A DNA stretch of 64,000 bases from Heligmosomoides polygyrus polygyrus (lineage: Eukaryota; Nematoda; Chromadorea; Rhabditida; Heligmosomidae): assembly GCA_947396885.1 (NCBI GenBank), contig OX377206.1, positions 45,181,631-45,245,630 on the forward strand, in the 5' to 3' direction. The notes below the pieces were generated by a model. That model worked only from the letters and a program-made list of their open reading frames with translations, did not search any database and had not been told where the DNA came from. Of the stretch, positions 26,767-40,556 are shown piece by piece; position 1 is the stretch's first letter; each line of letters opens with the position of its first letter. Made by a program: the position numbers and the translations under genes.

Positions 26767-29754
26767 AAGGACAGCTAGAAATTTTCCTTAAATCTCCTCA
26801 AATGGTCACCCTACAGGCTGCGGCGCCCTTTCGATTGATAGGCTCGATTCTGTACGCATTCTTCACGGTGCACTCCAAAGACAAGCTGGACAGTCTCAGA
26901 ACTATTCCTGATTAGGACACCTAGAAATTTCCGTTAAATCTCCTCAAACGGTCACCCTACAGGCTGCGGCGCCCTTTCGTTTGATAGGCTCGATTCTGTA
27001 CGCGTTGCTCACTGCGCACTCCAAAGACAAGCTGGACAGCCTTAGAACAATTCGTGATTAGGACAGCTAGAAATTTTCCTTAAATCTCCTCAAACGGTCA
27101 CCCTACAGGCTGCTGCGCCCTTTCGATTGATAGGCTGGATTCTGTACGCATTGTGCACGGTACACTCCAAAGACAAGCTGAACAGTCTCAGAACAATTCC
27201 TGATTAGGACAGCTGGAAATTTTCCTTAAATCTCCTCAAACTGTCACCCTACAGGCTGCGGCGCCCTTTCGATTGATAGGCTCGATTCTGTACGCATTCT
27301 TCACGGTGCACTCCAAAGACAAGCTGGACAGTCTCAGAACAATTCCTGATTAGGACACCTAGAAATTTCCGTTAAATCTCCTCAAACGGTCACCCTACAG
27401 GCTGCGGCGCCCTTTCGTTTGATAGGCTCGATTCTGTACGCGTTGCTCACTGCGCACTCCAAAGACAAGCTGGACAGCCTTAGAACAATTCGTGATTAGG
27501 ACAGCTAGAAATTTTCCTTAAATCTCCTCAAACGGTCACCCTACAGGCTGCTGCGCCCTTTCGATTGATAGGCTGGATTCTGTACGCATTGTGCACGGTA
27601 CACTCCAAAGACAAGCTGAACAGTCTCAGAACAATTCCTGATTAGGACAGCTGGAAATTTTCCTTAAATCTCCTCAAACTGTCACCCTACAGGCTGCTGC
27701 GCCCTTTCGATTGATAGGCTCGATTCTGTACGCGTTGCTCACTGCGCACTCCAAAGACAAGCTAGAAAGCCTTAGAACAATTCGTGATTAGGACACCTAG
27801 AAATTTCCGTTAAATCTCCTCAAACGGTCACCCTACAGGCTGCTGCGCCCTTTCGATTGATAGGCTGGATTCTGTACGCATTGGACACGGTACACTCCAA
27901 AGACAAGCTGTACAGTCTCAGAACAATTCCTGATAAGGACAGCTAGAAATTTTCCTTAAATCTCCTCAAATGGTCACCCTACAGGCTGCGGCGCCCTTTC
28001 GATTGATAGGCTCGATTCTGTACGCATTCTTCACGGTGCACTCCAAAGACAAGCTGGACAGTCTCAGAACAATTCCTGATTAGGACACCTACAAATTTCC
28101 GTTAAATCTCCTCAAACGGTCACCCTACAGGCTGCGGCGCCCTTTCGATTGATAGGCTCGATTCTGTACGCATTCTTCACGGTGCACTCCAAAGACAAGC
28201 TGGACAGTCTCAGAACAATTCCTGATTAGGACAGCTGGAAATTTTCCTTAAATCTCCTCAAACTGTCACCCTACAGGCTGCTGCGCCCTTTCGATTGATA
28301 GGCTCGATTCTGTACGCGTTGCTCACTGCGCACTCCAAAGACAAGCTAGACAGCCTTAGAACAATTCGTGATTAGTACAGCTAGAAATTTTCATTAAGTC
28401 TCCTCAAACTGTCTCACTACAGGCTGCTGCGCCCATTCGTTTGATAAGCTCGATTCTGTACGCGTTGCTCACTGCGCACTCCAAAGACAAGCTGGACAGT
28501 CTCAGAACAATTCCTGATAAGGACACCTAGAAATTTCCGTTAAATCTCATCAAACGGTCACCCTACAGGCTGCGGCGCCCCTTCGATTGATAGGCTCGAT
28601 TCTGTACGCATTCTTCACGGTGCACTCCAAAGACAAGCTGGACAGTCTCAGAACAATTCCTGATTAGGACACCTAGAAATTTCCGTTAAATCTCCTCAAA
28701 CGGTCACCCTACAGGCTGCGGCGCCCACTCGTTTGATAGGCTCGATTCTGTACGCGTTGCTCACTGCGCACTCCAAAGACAAGCTAGACAGCCTTAGAAC
28801 AATTCGTGATTAGGACACCTAGAAATTTCCGTTAAATCTCCTCAAACGGTCACCCTACAGGCTGCGGCGCCCTTTCGATTGATAGGCTCGATTCTGTACG
28901 CATTCTTCACGGTGCACTCCAAAGACAAGCTGGACAGCCTCAGAACAATTCCTGATTAGGACACCTAGAAATTTCCGTTAAATCTCCTCAAACGGTCACC
29001 CTACAGGCTGCGGCGCCCTTTCGATTGATAGGCTCGATTCTGTACGCATTCTTCACGGTGCACTCCAAAGACAAGCTGGACAGTCTCAGAACAATTCCTG
29101 ATTAGGACACCTAGAAATTTCCGTTAAATCTCCTCAAACGGTCACCCTACAGGCTGCGGCGCCCATTCGTTTGATAGGCTCGATTCTGTACGCGTTGCTC
29201 ACTGCGCACTCCAAAGACAAGCTGGACAGCCTTAGAACAATTCGTGATTAGGACAGCTAGAAATTTTCCTTAAATCTCCTCAAACGGTCACCCTACAGGC
29301 TGCGGCGCCCTTTCGATTGATAGGCTCGATTCTGTACGCATTCTTAACGGTGCACTCCAAAGACAAGCTGAACAGTCTCAGAACAATTCCTGATTAGGAC
29401 AGCTGGAAATTTTCCTTAAATCTCCTCAAACTGTCACCCTACAGGCTGCTGCGCCCTTTCGATTGATAGGCTCGATTCTGTACGCGTTGCTCACTGCGCA
29501 CTCCAAAGACAAGCTAGACAGCCTTAGAACAATTCGTGATTAGGACACCTAGAAATTTCCGTTAAATCTCCTCAAACGGTCACCCTACAGGCTGCTGCGC
29601 CCTTTCGATTGATAGGCTGGATTCTGTACGCATTGTGCACGGTACACTCCAAAGACAAGCTGGACAGTCTCAGAACAATTCCTGATAAGGACAGCTAGAA
29701 ATTTTCCTTAAATCTCCTCAAATGGTCACCCTACAGGCTGCGGCGCCCTTTCGA

Positions 29755-32018
29755 TTGATAGGCTCGATTCTGTACGCATTCTTCACGGTACACTCCAAAG
29801 ACAAGCTGGACAGCCTTAGAACAATTCGTGATTAGTACAGCTAGAAATTTTCATTAAGTCTCCTCAAACTGTCTCACTACAGGCTGCTGCGCCCATTCGT
29901 TTGATAAGCTCGATTCTGTACGCGTTGCTCACTGCGCACTCCAAAGACAAGCTGGACAGTCTCAGAACAATTCCTGATAAGGACACCTAGAAATTTCCGT
30001 TAAATCTCATCAAACGGTCACCCTACAGGCTGCGGCGCCCCTTCGATTGATAGGCTCGATTCTGTACGCATTCTTCACGGTGCACTCCAAAGACAAGCTG
30101 GACAGTCTCAGAACAATTCCTGATTAGGACACCTAGAAATTTCCGTTAAATCTCCTCAAACGGTCACCCTACAGGCTGCGGCGCCCTTTCGTTTGATAGG
30201 CTCGATTCTGTACGCGTTGCTCACTGCGCACTCCAAAGACAAGCTAGACAGCCTTAGAACAATTCGTGATTAGGACACCTAGAAATTTCCGTTAAATCTC
30301 CTCAAACGGTCACCCTACAGGCTGCGGCGCCCTTTCGATTGATAGGCTCGATTCTGTACGCATTCTTCACGGTGCACTCCAAAGACAAGCTGGACAGCCT
30401 CAGAACAATTCCTGATTAGGACACCTAGAAATTTCCGTTAAATCTCCTCAAACGGTCACCCTACAGGCTGCGGCGCCCTTTCGATTGATAGGCTCGATTC
30501 TGTACGCATTCTTCACGGTGCACTCCAAAGACAAGCTGGACAGTCTCAGAACAATTCCTGATTAGGACACCTAGAAATTTCCGTTAAATCTCCTCAAACG
30601 GTCACCCTACAGGCTGCGGCGCCCATTCGTTTGATAGGCTCGATTCTGCACGCGTTGCTCACTGCGCACTCCAAAGACAAGCTGTACAGCCTTAGAACAA
30701 TTCGTGATTAGGACAGCTAGAAATGTTCCTTAAATCTCCTCAAACGGTCACCCTACAGGCTGCGGCGCCCTTTCGATTGATAGGCTCGATTCTGTACGCA
30801 TTCTTAACGGTGCACTCCAAAGACAAGCTGAACAGTCTCAGAACAATTCCTGATTAGGACAGCTGGAAATTTTCCTTAAATCTCCTCAAACTGTCACCCT
30901 ACAGGCTGCGGCGCCCTTTCGATTGATAGGCTCGATTCTGTACGCATTCTTAACGGTGCACTCCAAAGACAAGCTGAACAGTCTCAGAACAATTCCTGAT
31001 TAGGACAGCTGGAAATTTTCCTTAAATCTCCTCAAACTGTCACCCTACAGGCTGCTGCGCCCTTTCGATTGATAGGCTCGATTCTGTACGCGTTGCTCAC
31101 TGCGCACTCCAAAGACAAGCTGGACAGTCTCAGAACAATTCCTGATAAGGACACCTAGAAATTTCCGTTAAATCTCATCAAACGGTCACCCTACAGGCTG
31201 CGGCGCCCCTTCGATTGATAGGCTCGATTCTGTACGCATTCTTCACGGTGCACTCCAAAGACAAGCTGGACAGTCTCAGAACAATTCCTGATTAGGACAC
31301 CTAGAAATTTCCGTTAAATCTCCTCAAACGGTCACCCTACAGGCTGCGGCGCCCTTTCGATTGATAGGCTCGATTCTGTACGCTTCACGGTGCACTCCAA
31401 AGACAAGCTGGACAGTCTCAGAACAATTGCCGATTAGGACAGCTAGAAATTTCCGTTAAACCTCCTCAAAAGGTCACCCTACATACTGCGGCGCCCTTTC
31501 GATTGACAGGCTCGATTCTGTACGCATTCTTCACGGTGCACTCCAAAGACAAGCTGGACAGTCTCAGAACAATTCCTAATTAGGACAGCTAAAAATTTCC
31601 GTTAAATCTCCCTAAACGGTCACCCTACAGGCTGCGGCGCCCATTCGATTGATAGGCTCGATTCTGTACGCGTTGCTCACTGCGCACTCCAAAGACAAGC
31701 TAGACAGCCTTAGAACAATTCGTGATTAGGACACCTAGAAATTTCCGTTAAATCTCCTCAAACGGTCACCCTACAGGCTGCGGCGCCCTTTCGATTGATA
31801 GGCTCGATTCTGTACGCATTCTTCACGGTGCACTCCAAAGACAAGCTGGACAGCCTCAGAACAATTCCTGATTAGGACACCTAGAAATTTCCGTTAAATC
31901 TCCTCAAACGGTCACCCTACAGGCTGCGGCGCCCTTTCGATTGATAGGCTCGATTCTGTACGCATTCTTCACGGTGCACTCCAAAGACAAGCTGGACAGT
32001 CTCAGAACAATTCCTGAT
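29755..32018 (+). repeat. Large duplication, right copy (2264 bp)
   Basis: This is the partner of 24503-26766. Beyond its end the two neighbourhoods stay related but the left one holds four more monomers. TAGTAC at 28373 and 33041 is 584 bases short of the 5252 offset. The left neighbourhood has an extra local duplication near 26976-27414, with a spacing of 438. Confidence 0.88.
31367..31508 (+). repeat. 142-bp monomer (copy 2)
   Basis: This carries the same 4-base deletion as at 26131, with its junction at 31383, exactly 5252 bases further on. It is evidently a duplicate of the same event. Confidence 0.95.
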
Positions 32019-35000
32019 TAGGACACCTAGAAATTTCCGTTAAATCTCCTCAAACGGTCACCCTACAGGCTGCGGCGCCCTTTCGTTTGATAGGCTCGAT
32101 TCTGTACGCGTTGCTCACTGCGCACTCCAAAGACAAGCTGGACAGCCTTAGAACAATTCGTGATTAGGACAGCTAGAAATTTTCCTTAAATCTCCTCAAA
32201 CGGTCACCCTACAGGCTGCTGCGCCCTTTCGATTGATAGGCTGGATTCTGTACGCATTGTGCACGGTACACTCCAAAGACAAGCTGAACAGTCTCAGAAC
32301 AATTCCTGATTAGGACAGCTGGAAATTTTCCTTAAATCTCCTCAAACTGTCACCCTACAGGCTGCTGCGCCCTTTCGATTGATAGGCTCGATTCTGTACG
32401 CGTTGCTCACTGCGCACTCCAAAGACAAGCTAGACAGCCTTAGAACAATTCGTGATTAGGACACCTAGAAATTTCCGTTAAATCTCCTCAAACGGTCACC
32501 CTACAGGCTGCTGCGCCCTTTCGATTGATAGGCTGGATTCTGTACGCATTGGACACGGTACACTCCAAAGACAAGCTGTACAGTCTCAGAACAATTCCTG
32601 ATAAGGACAGCTAGAAATTTTCCTTAAATCTCCTCAAATGGTCACCCTACAGGCTGCGGCGCCCTTTCGATTGATAGGCTCGATTCTGTACGCATTCTTC
32701 ACGGTGCACTCCAAAGACAAGCTGGACAGTCTCAGAACAATTCCTGATTAGGACACCTAGAAATTTCCGTTAAATCTCCTCAAACGGTCACCCTACAGGC
32801 TGCGGCGCCCTTTCGATTGATAGGCTCGATTCTGTACGCATTCTTCACGGTGCACTCCAAAGACAAGCTGGACAGTCTCAGAACAATTCCTGATTAGGAC
32901 AGCTGGAAATTTTCCTTAAATCTCCTCAAACTGTCACCCTACAGGCTGCTGCGCCCTTTCGATTGATAGGCTCGATTCTGTACGCGTTGCTCACTGCGCA
33001 CTCCAAAGACAAGCTAGACAGCCTTAGAACAATTCGTGATTAGTACAGCTAGAAATTTTCATTAAGTCTCCTCAAACTGTCTCACTACAGGCTGCTGCGC
33101 CCATTCGTTTGATAAGCTCGATTCTGTACGCGTTGCTCACTGCGCACTCCAAAGACAAGCTGGACAGTCTCAGAACAATTCCTGATAAGGACACCTAGAA
33201 ATTTCCGTTAAATCTCATCAAACGGTCACCCTACAGGCTGCGGCGCCCCTTCGATTGATAGGCTCGATTCTGTACGCATTCTTCACGGTGCACTCCAAAG
33301 ACAAGCTGGACAGTCTCAGAACAATTCCTGATTAGGACACCTAGAAATTTCCGTTAAATCTCCTCAAACGGTCACCCTACAGGCTGCGGCGCCCTTTCGA
33401 TTGATAGGCTCGATTCTGTACGCATTCTTCACGGTGCACTCCAAAGACAAGCTGGACAGTCTCAGAACAATTGCCGATTAGGACAGCTAGAAATTTCCGT
33501 TAAACCTCCTCAAAAGGTCACCCTACATACTGCGGCGCCCTTTCGATTGACAGGCTCGATTCTGTACGCATTCTTCACGGTGCACTCCAAAGACAAGCTG
33601 GACAGTCTCAGAACAATTCCTAATTAGGACAGCTAAAAATTTCCGTTAAATCTCCCTAAACGGTCACCCTACAGGCTGCGGCGCCCATTCGATTGATAGG
33701 CTCGATTCTGTACGCATTCTTCACGGTGCACTACAAAGACAAGCTGGACAGTCTCAGAACAATTCCTGATTAGGACACCTAGAAATTTCCGTTAAATCTC
33801 ATCAAACGGTCACCCTACAGGCTGCGGCGCCCCTTCGATTGATAGGCTCGATTCTGTACGCATTCTTCACGGTGCACTCCAAAGACAAGCTGGACAGTCT
33901 CAGAACAATTCCTGATTAGGACACCTAGAAATTTCCGTTAAATCTCCTCAAACGGTCACCCTACAGGCTGCGGCGCCCTTTCGATTGATAGGCTCGATTC
34001 TGTACGCATTCTTCACGGTGCACTCCAAAGACAAGCTGGACAGTCTCAGAACAATTCCTGATTAGGACACCTAGAAATTTCCGTTAAATCTCCTCAAACG
34101 GTCACCCTACAGGCTGCGGCGCCCTTTCGTTTGATAGGCTCGATTCTGTACGCGTTGCTCACTGCGCACTCCAAAGACAAGCTGGACAGCCTTAGAACAA
34201 TTCGTGATTAGGACAGCTAGAAATTTTCCTTAAATCTCCTCAAACGGTCACCCTACAGGCTGCTGCGCCCTTTCGATTGATAGGCTGGATTCTGTACGCA
34301 TTCTTCACGGTGCACTCCAAAGACAAGCTGGACAGTCTCAGAACAATTCCTGATTAGGACACCTAGAAATTTCCGTTAAATCTCCTCAAACGGTCACCCT
34401 ACAGGCTGCGGCGCCCTTTCGATTGATAGGCTCGATTCTGTACGCATTCTTCACGGTGCACTCCAAAGACAAGCTGGACAGTCTCAGAACAATTCCTGAT
34501 TAGGACAGCTGGAAATTTTCCTTAAATCTCCTCAAACTGTCACCCTACAGGCTGCTGCGCCCTTTCGATTGATAGGCTCGATTCTGTACGCGTTGCTCAC
34601 TGCGCACTCCAAAGACAAGCTAGACAGCCTTAGAACAATTCGTGATTAGTACAGCTAGAAATTTTCATTAAGTCTCCTCAAACTGTCTCACTACAGGCTG
34701 CTGCGCCCATTCGTTTGATAAGCTCGATTCTGTACGCGTTGCTCACTGCGCACTCCAAAGACAAGCTGGACAGTCTCAGAGCAATTCCTGATAAGGACAC
34801 CTAGAAATTTCCGTTAAATCTCATCAAACGGTCACCCTACAGGCTGCGGCGCCCCTTCGATTGATAGGCTCGATTCTGTACGCATTCTTCACGGTGCACT
34901 CCAAAGACAAGCTGGACAGTCTCAGAACAATTCCTGATTAGGACACCTAGAAATTTCCGTTAAATCTCCTCAAAAGGTCACCCTACATACTGCGGCGCCC

Positions 35001-35300
35001 TTTCGATTGACAGGCTCGATTCTGTACGCATTCTTCACGGTGCACTCCAAAGACAAGCTGGACAGTCTCAGAACAATTCCTAATTAGGACAGCTAAAAAT
35101 TTCCGTTAAATCTCCCTAAACGGTCACCCTACAGGCTGCGGCGCCCATTCGATTGATAGGCTCGATTCTGTACGCATTCTTCACGGTGCACTACAAAGAC
35201 AAGCTGGACAGTCTCAGAACAATTCCTGATTAGGACACCTAGAAATTTCCGTTAAATCTCCTCAAACGGTCACCCTACAGGCTGCTGCGCCCTTTCGATT
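32019..35300 (+). repeat. Mosaic zone with 11-monomer spacing of type F
   Basis: TAGTAC at 33041 and 34647 is 1606 bases apart, or 11 monomers. Both are followed by GATAAGGACACC, TCTCATCAAACGG and CCCCTTCG. The first then continues into type G (33471). The second continues into a B-type unit that switches to the type-G ending (CAAAAGG and CATACTG near 34973-34992), a chimera. Confidence 0.8.
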
Positions 35301-38300
35301 GATAGGCTCGATTCTGTACGCATTCTTCACGGTGCACTCCAAAGACAAGCTGGACAGCCTCAGAACAATTCCTGATTAGGACACCTAGAAATTTCCGATA
35401 AATCTCCTCAAACGGTCACCCTACAGGCTGCGGCGCCCTTTCGATTGATAGGCTCGATTCTGTACGCATTCTTCACGGTGCACTCCAAAGACAAGCTGGA
35501 CAGCCTCAGAACAATTCCTGATTAGGACACCTAGAAATTTCCGTTAAATCTCCTCAAACGGTCACCCTACAGGCTGCGGCGCCCACTCGTTTGATAGGCT
35601 CGATTCTGTACGCGTTGCTCACTGCGCACTCCAAAGACAAGCTAGACAGCCTTAGAACAATTCGTGATTAGGACACCTAGAAATTTCCGTTAAATCTCCT
35701 CAAACGGTCACCCTACAGGCTGCTGCGCCCTTTCGATTGATAGGCTCGATTCTGTACGCATTCTTCACGGTGCACTCCAAAGACAAGCTGGACAGCCTCA
35801 GAACAATTCCTGATTAGGACACCTAGAAATTTCCGATAAATCTCCTCAAACGGTCACCCTACAGGCTGCGGCGCCCTTTCGATTGATAGGCTCGATTCTG
35901 TACGCGTTGCTCACTGCGCACTCCAAAGACAAGCTAGACAGCCTTAGAACAATTCGTGATTAGGACACCTAGAAATTTCCGTTAAATCTCCTCAAACGGT
36001 CACCCTACAGGCTGCGGCGCCCTTTCGATTGATAGGCTCGATTCTGTACGCATTCTTCACGGTGCACTCCAAAGACAAGCTGGACAGTCTCAGAACAATT
36101 GCCGATTAGGACAGCTAGAAATTTCCGTTAAACCTCCTCAAACGGTCACCCTACAGGCTGCGGCGCCCTTTCGATTGACAGGCTCGATTCTGTACGCATT
36201 CTTCACGGTGCACTCCAAAGACAAGCTGGACAGTCTCAGAACAATTCCTAATTAGGACAGCTAAAAATTTCCGTTAAATCTCCCTAAACGGTCACCCTAC
36301 AGGCTGCGGCGCCCTTTCGATTGATAGGCTCGATTCTGTACGCGTTGCTCACTGCGCACTCCAAAGACAAGCTAGACAGCCTTAGAACAATTCGTGATTA
36401 GGACACCTAGAAATTTCCGATAAATCTCCTCAAACGGTCACCCTACAGGCTGCGGCGCCCTTTCGATTGATAGGCTCGATTCTGTACGCATTCTTCACGG
36501 TGCACTCCAAAGACAAGCTGGACAGCCTCAGAACAATTCCTGATTAGGACACCTAGAAATTTCCGTTAAATCTCCTCAAACGGTCACCCTACAGGCTGCG
36601 GCGCCCACTCGTTTGATAGGCTCGATTCTGTACGCGTTGCTCACTGCGCACTCCAAAGACAAGCTAGACAGCCTTAGAACAATTCGTGATTAGGACACCT
36701 AGAAATTTCCGTTAAATCTCCTCAAACGGTCACCCTACAGGCTGCTGCGCCCTTTCGATTGATAGGCTCGATTCTGTACGCATTCTTCACGGTGCACTCC
36801 AAAGACAAGCTGGACAGCCTCAGAACAATTCCTGATTAGGACACCTAGAAATTTCCGATAAATCTCCTCAAACGGTCACCCTACAGGCTGCGGCGCCCTT
36901 TCGATTGATAGGCTCGATTCTGTACGCGTTGCTCACTGCGCACTCCAAAGACAAGCTAGACAGCCTTAGAACAATTCGTGATTAGGACACCTAGAAATTT
37001 CCGTTAAATCTCCTCAAACGGTCACCCTACAGGCTGCGGCGCCCTTTCGATTGATAGGCTCGATTCTGTACGCATTCTTCACGGTGCACTCCAAAGACAA
37101 GCTGGACAGTCTCAGAACAATTGCCGATTAGGACAGCTAGAAATTTCCGTTAAACCTCCTCAAAAGGTCACCCTACATACTGCGGCGCCCTTTCGATTGA
37201 CAGGCTCGATTCTGTACGCATTCTTCACGGTGCACTCCAAAGACAAGCTGGACAGTCTCAGAACAATTCCTAATTAGGACAGCTAAAAATTTCCGTTAAA
37301 TCTCCCTAAACGGTCACCCTACAGGCTGCGGCGCCCTTTCGATTGATAGGCTCGATTCTGTACGCGTTGCTCACTGCGCACTCCAAAGACAAGCTAGACA
37401 GCCTTAGAACAATTCGTGATTAGGACACCTAGAAATTTCCGTTAAATCTCCTCAAACGGTCACCCTACAGGCTGCTGCGCCCTTTCGATTGATAGGCTCG
37501 ATTCTGTACGCATTCTTCACGGTGCACTCCAAAGACAAGCTGGACAGCCTCAGAACAATTCCTGATTAGGACACCTAGAAATTTCCGATAAATCTCCTCA
37601 AACGGTCACCCTACAGGCTGCGGCGCCCTTTCGATTGATAGGCTCGATTCTGTACGCATTCTTCACGGTGCACTCCAAAGACAAGCTGGACAGTCTCAGA
37701 ACAATTCCTGATTAGGACACCTAGAAATTTCCGTTAAATCTCCTCAAACGGTCACCCTACAGGCTGCGGCGCCCACTCGTTTGATAGGCTCGATTCTGTA
37801 CGCGTTGCTCACTGCGCACTCCAAAGACAAGCTAGAGAGCCTTAGAACAATTCGTGATTAGGACACCTAGAAATTTCCGTTAAATCTCCTCAAACGGTCA
37901 CCCTACAGGCTGCGGCGCCCTTTCGATTGATAGGCTCGATTCTGTACGCATTCTTCACGGTGCACTCCAAAGACAAGCTGGACAGTCTCAGAACAATTCC
38001 TGATTAGGACACCTAGAAATTTCCGTTAAATCTCCTCAAACGGTCACCCTACAGGCTGCGGCGCCCTTTCGATTGATAGGCTCGATTCTGTACGCATTCT
38101 TCACGGTGCACTCCAAAGACAAGCTGGACAGTCTCAGAACAATTGCCGATTAGGACAGCTAGAAATTTCCGTTAAACCTCCTCAAAAGGTCACCCTACAT
38201 ACTGCGGCGCCCTTTCGATTGACAGGCTCGATTCTGTACGCATTCTTCACGGTGCACTCCAAAGACAAGCTGGACAGTCTCAGAACAATTCCTAATTAGG

Positions 38301-39671
38301 ACAGCTAAAAATTTCCGTTAAATCTCCCTAAACGGTCACCCTACAGGCTGCGGCGCCCTTTCGATTGATAGGCTCGATTCTGTACGCGTTGCTCACTGCG
38401 CACTCCAAAGACAAGCTAGACAGCCTTAGAACAATTCGTGATTAGGACACCTAGAAATTTCCGTTAAATCTCCTCAAACGGTCACCCTACAGGCTGCTGC
38501 GCCCTTTCGATTGATAGGCTCGATTCTGTACGCATTCTTCACGGTGCACTCCAAAGACAAGCTGGACAGCCTCAGAACAATTCCTGATTAGGACACCTAG
38601 AAATTTCCGATAAATCTCCTCAAACGGTCACCCTACAGGCTGCGGCACCCTTTCGATTGATAGGCTCGATTCTGTACGCATTCTTCACGGTGCACTCCAA
38701 AGACAAGCTGGACAGTCTCAGAACAATTCCTGATTAGGACACCTAGAAATTTCCGTTAAATCTCCTCAAACGGTCACCCTACAGGCTGCGGCGCCCACTC
38801 GTTTGATAGGCTCGATTCTGTACGCGTTGCTCACTGCGCACTCCAAAGACAAGCTAGAGAGCCTTAGAACAATTCGTGATTAGGACACCTAGAAATTTCC
38901 GTTAAATCTCCTCAAACGGTCACCCTACAGGCTGCGGCGCCCTTTCGATTGATAGGCTCGATTCTGTACGCATTCTTCACGGTGCACTCCAAAGACAAGC
39001 TGGACAGTCTCAGAACAATTCCTGATTAGGACACCTAGAAATTTCCGTTAAATCTCCTCAAACGGTCACCCTACAGGCTGCGGCGCCCATTCGTTTGATA
39101 GGCTCGATTCTGTACGCGTTGCTCACTGCGCACTCCAAAGACAAGCTGGACAGCCTTAGAACAATTCGTGATTAGGACAGCTAGAAATTTTCCTTAAATC
39201 TCCTCAAACGGTCACCCTACAGGCTGCGGCGCCCTTTCGATTGATAGGCTCGATTCTGTAGGCATTCTTAACGGTGCACTCCAAAGACAAGCTGAACAGT
39301 CTCAGAACAATTCCTGATTAGGACAGCTGGAAATTTTCCTTAAATCTCCTCAAACTGTCACCCTACAGGCTGCTGCGCCCTTTCGATTGATAGGCTCGAT
39401 TCTGTACGCGTTGCTCACTGCGCACTCCAAAGACAAGCTAGACAGCCTTAGAACAATTCGTGATTAGGACACCTAGAAATTTCCGTTAAATCTCCTCAAA
39501 CGGTCACCCTACAGGCTGCTGCGCCCTTTCGATTGATAGGCTGGATTCTGTACGCATTGTGCACGGTACACTCCAAAGACAAGCTGGACAGTCTCAGAAC
39601 AATTCCTGATAAGGACAGCTAGAAATTTTCCTTAAATCTCCTCAAATGGTCACCCTACAGGCTGCGGCGCC
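35300..39671 (+). repeat. 7-monomer higher-order repeat, 1022 bp
   Basis: TTGCCG is at 36099, 37121 and 38143, with a spacing of 1022. CACTCGTTTG at 35584 and 36606 and at 37774 and 38796 shows the same spacing, with an 8-monomer step between the pairs. The rare CTAGAGAGCC at 37833 and 38855 is also 1022 apart. Units contain the TTTCCGATAAATC form. The last part, from about 39.1 kb, is E-H-A-I leading to the next type F. Confidence 0.87.
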
Positions 39672-40414
39672 CTTTCGATTGATAGGCTCGATTCTGTACG
39701 CATTCTTCACGGTACACTCCAAAGACAAGCTGGACAGCCTTAGAACAATTCGTGATTAGTACAGCTAGAAATTTTCATTAAGTCTCCTCAAACTGTCTCA
39801 CTACAGGCTGCTGCGCCCATTCGTTTGATAAGCTCGATTCTGTACGCGTTGCTCACTGCGCACTCCAAAGACAAGCTGGACAGTCTCAGAACAATTCCTG
39901 ATAAGGACACCTAGAAATTTCCGTTAAATCTCATCAAACGGTCACCCTACAGGCTGCGGCGCCCCTTCGATTGATAGGCTCGATTCTGTACGCATTCTTC
40001 ACGGTGCACTCCAAAGACAAGCTGGACAGTCTCAGAACAATTCCTGATTAGGACACCTAGAAATTTCCGTTAAATCTCCTCAAACGGTCACCCTACAGGC
40101 TGCGGCGCCCTTTCGATTGATAGGCTCGATTCTGTACGCATTCTTCACGGTGCACTCCAAAGACAAGCTGGACAGCCTTAGAACAATTCGTGATTAGGAC
40201 ACCTAGAAATTTCCGTTAAATCTCCTCAAACGGTCACCCTACAGGCTGCGGCGCCCATTCGTTTGGTAGGCTCGATTCTGTACGCGTTGCTCACTGCGCA
40301 CTCCAAAGACAAGCTAGACAGCCTTAGAACAATTCCTGATTAGGACAGCTAGAAATTTCCGTTAAATCTCCTCAAATGGTCACCCTACAGGCTGCGGCGC
40401 CCTTTCGATTGATA

Positions 40415-40556
40415 GGCTCGATTCTGTACGCTTCACGGTGCACTCCAAAGACAAGCTGGACAGTCTCAGAACAATTGCCGATTAGGACAGCTAGAAATTT
40501 CCGTTAAACCTCCTCAAAAGGTCACCCTACATACTGCGGCGCCCTTTCGATTGACA
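40415..40556 (+). repeat. 142-bp monomer (copy 3)
   Basis: This has the same CGCTTCACGG junction, after 40431. The next unit starts at 40557. It precedes type G as in the other three copies. Confidence 0.95.
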
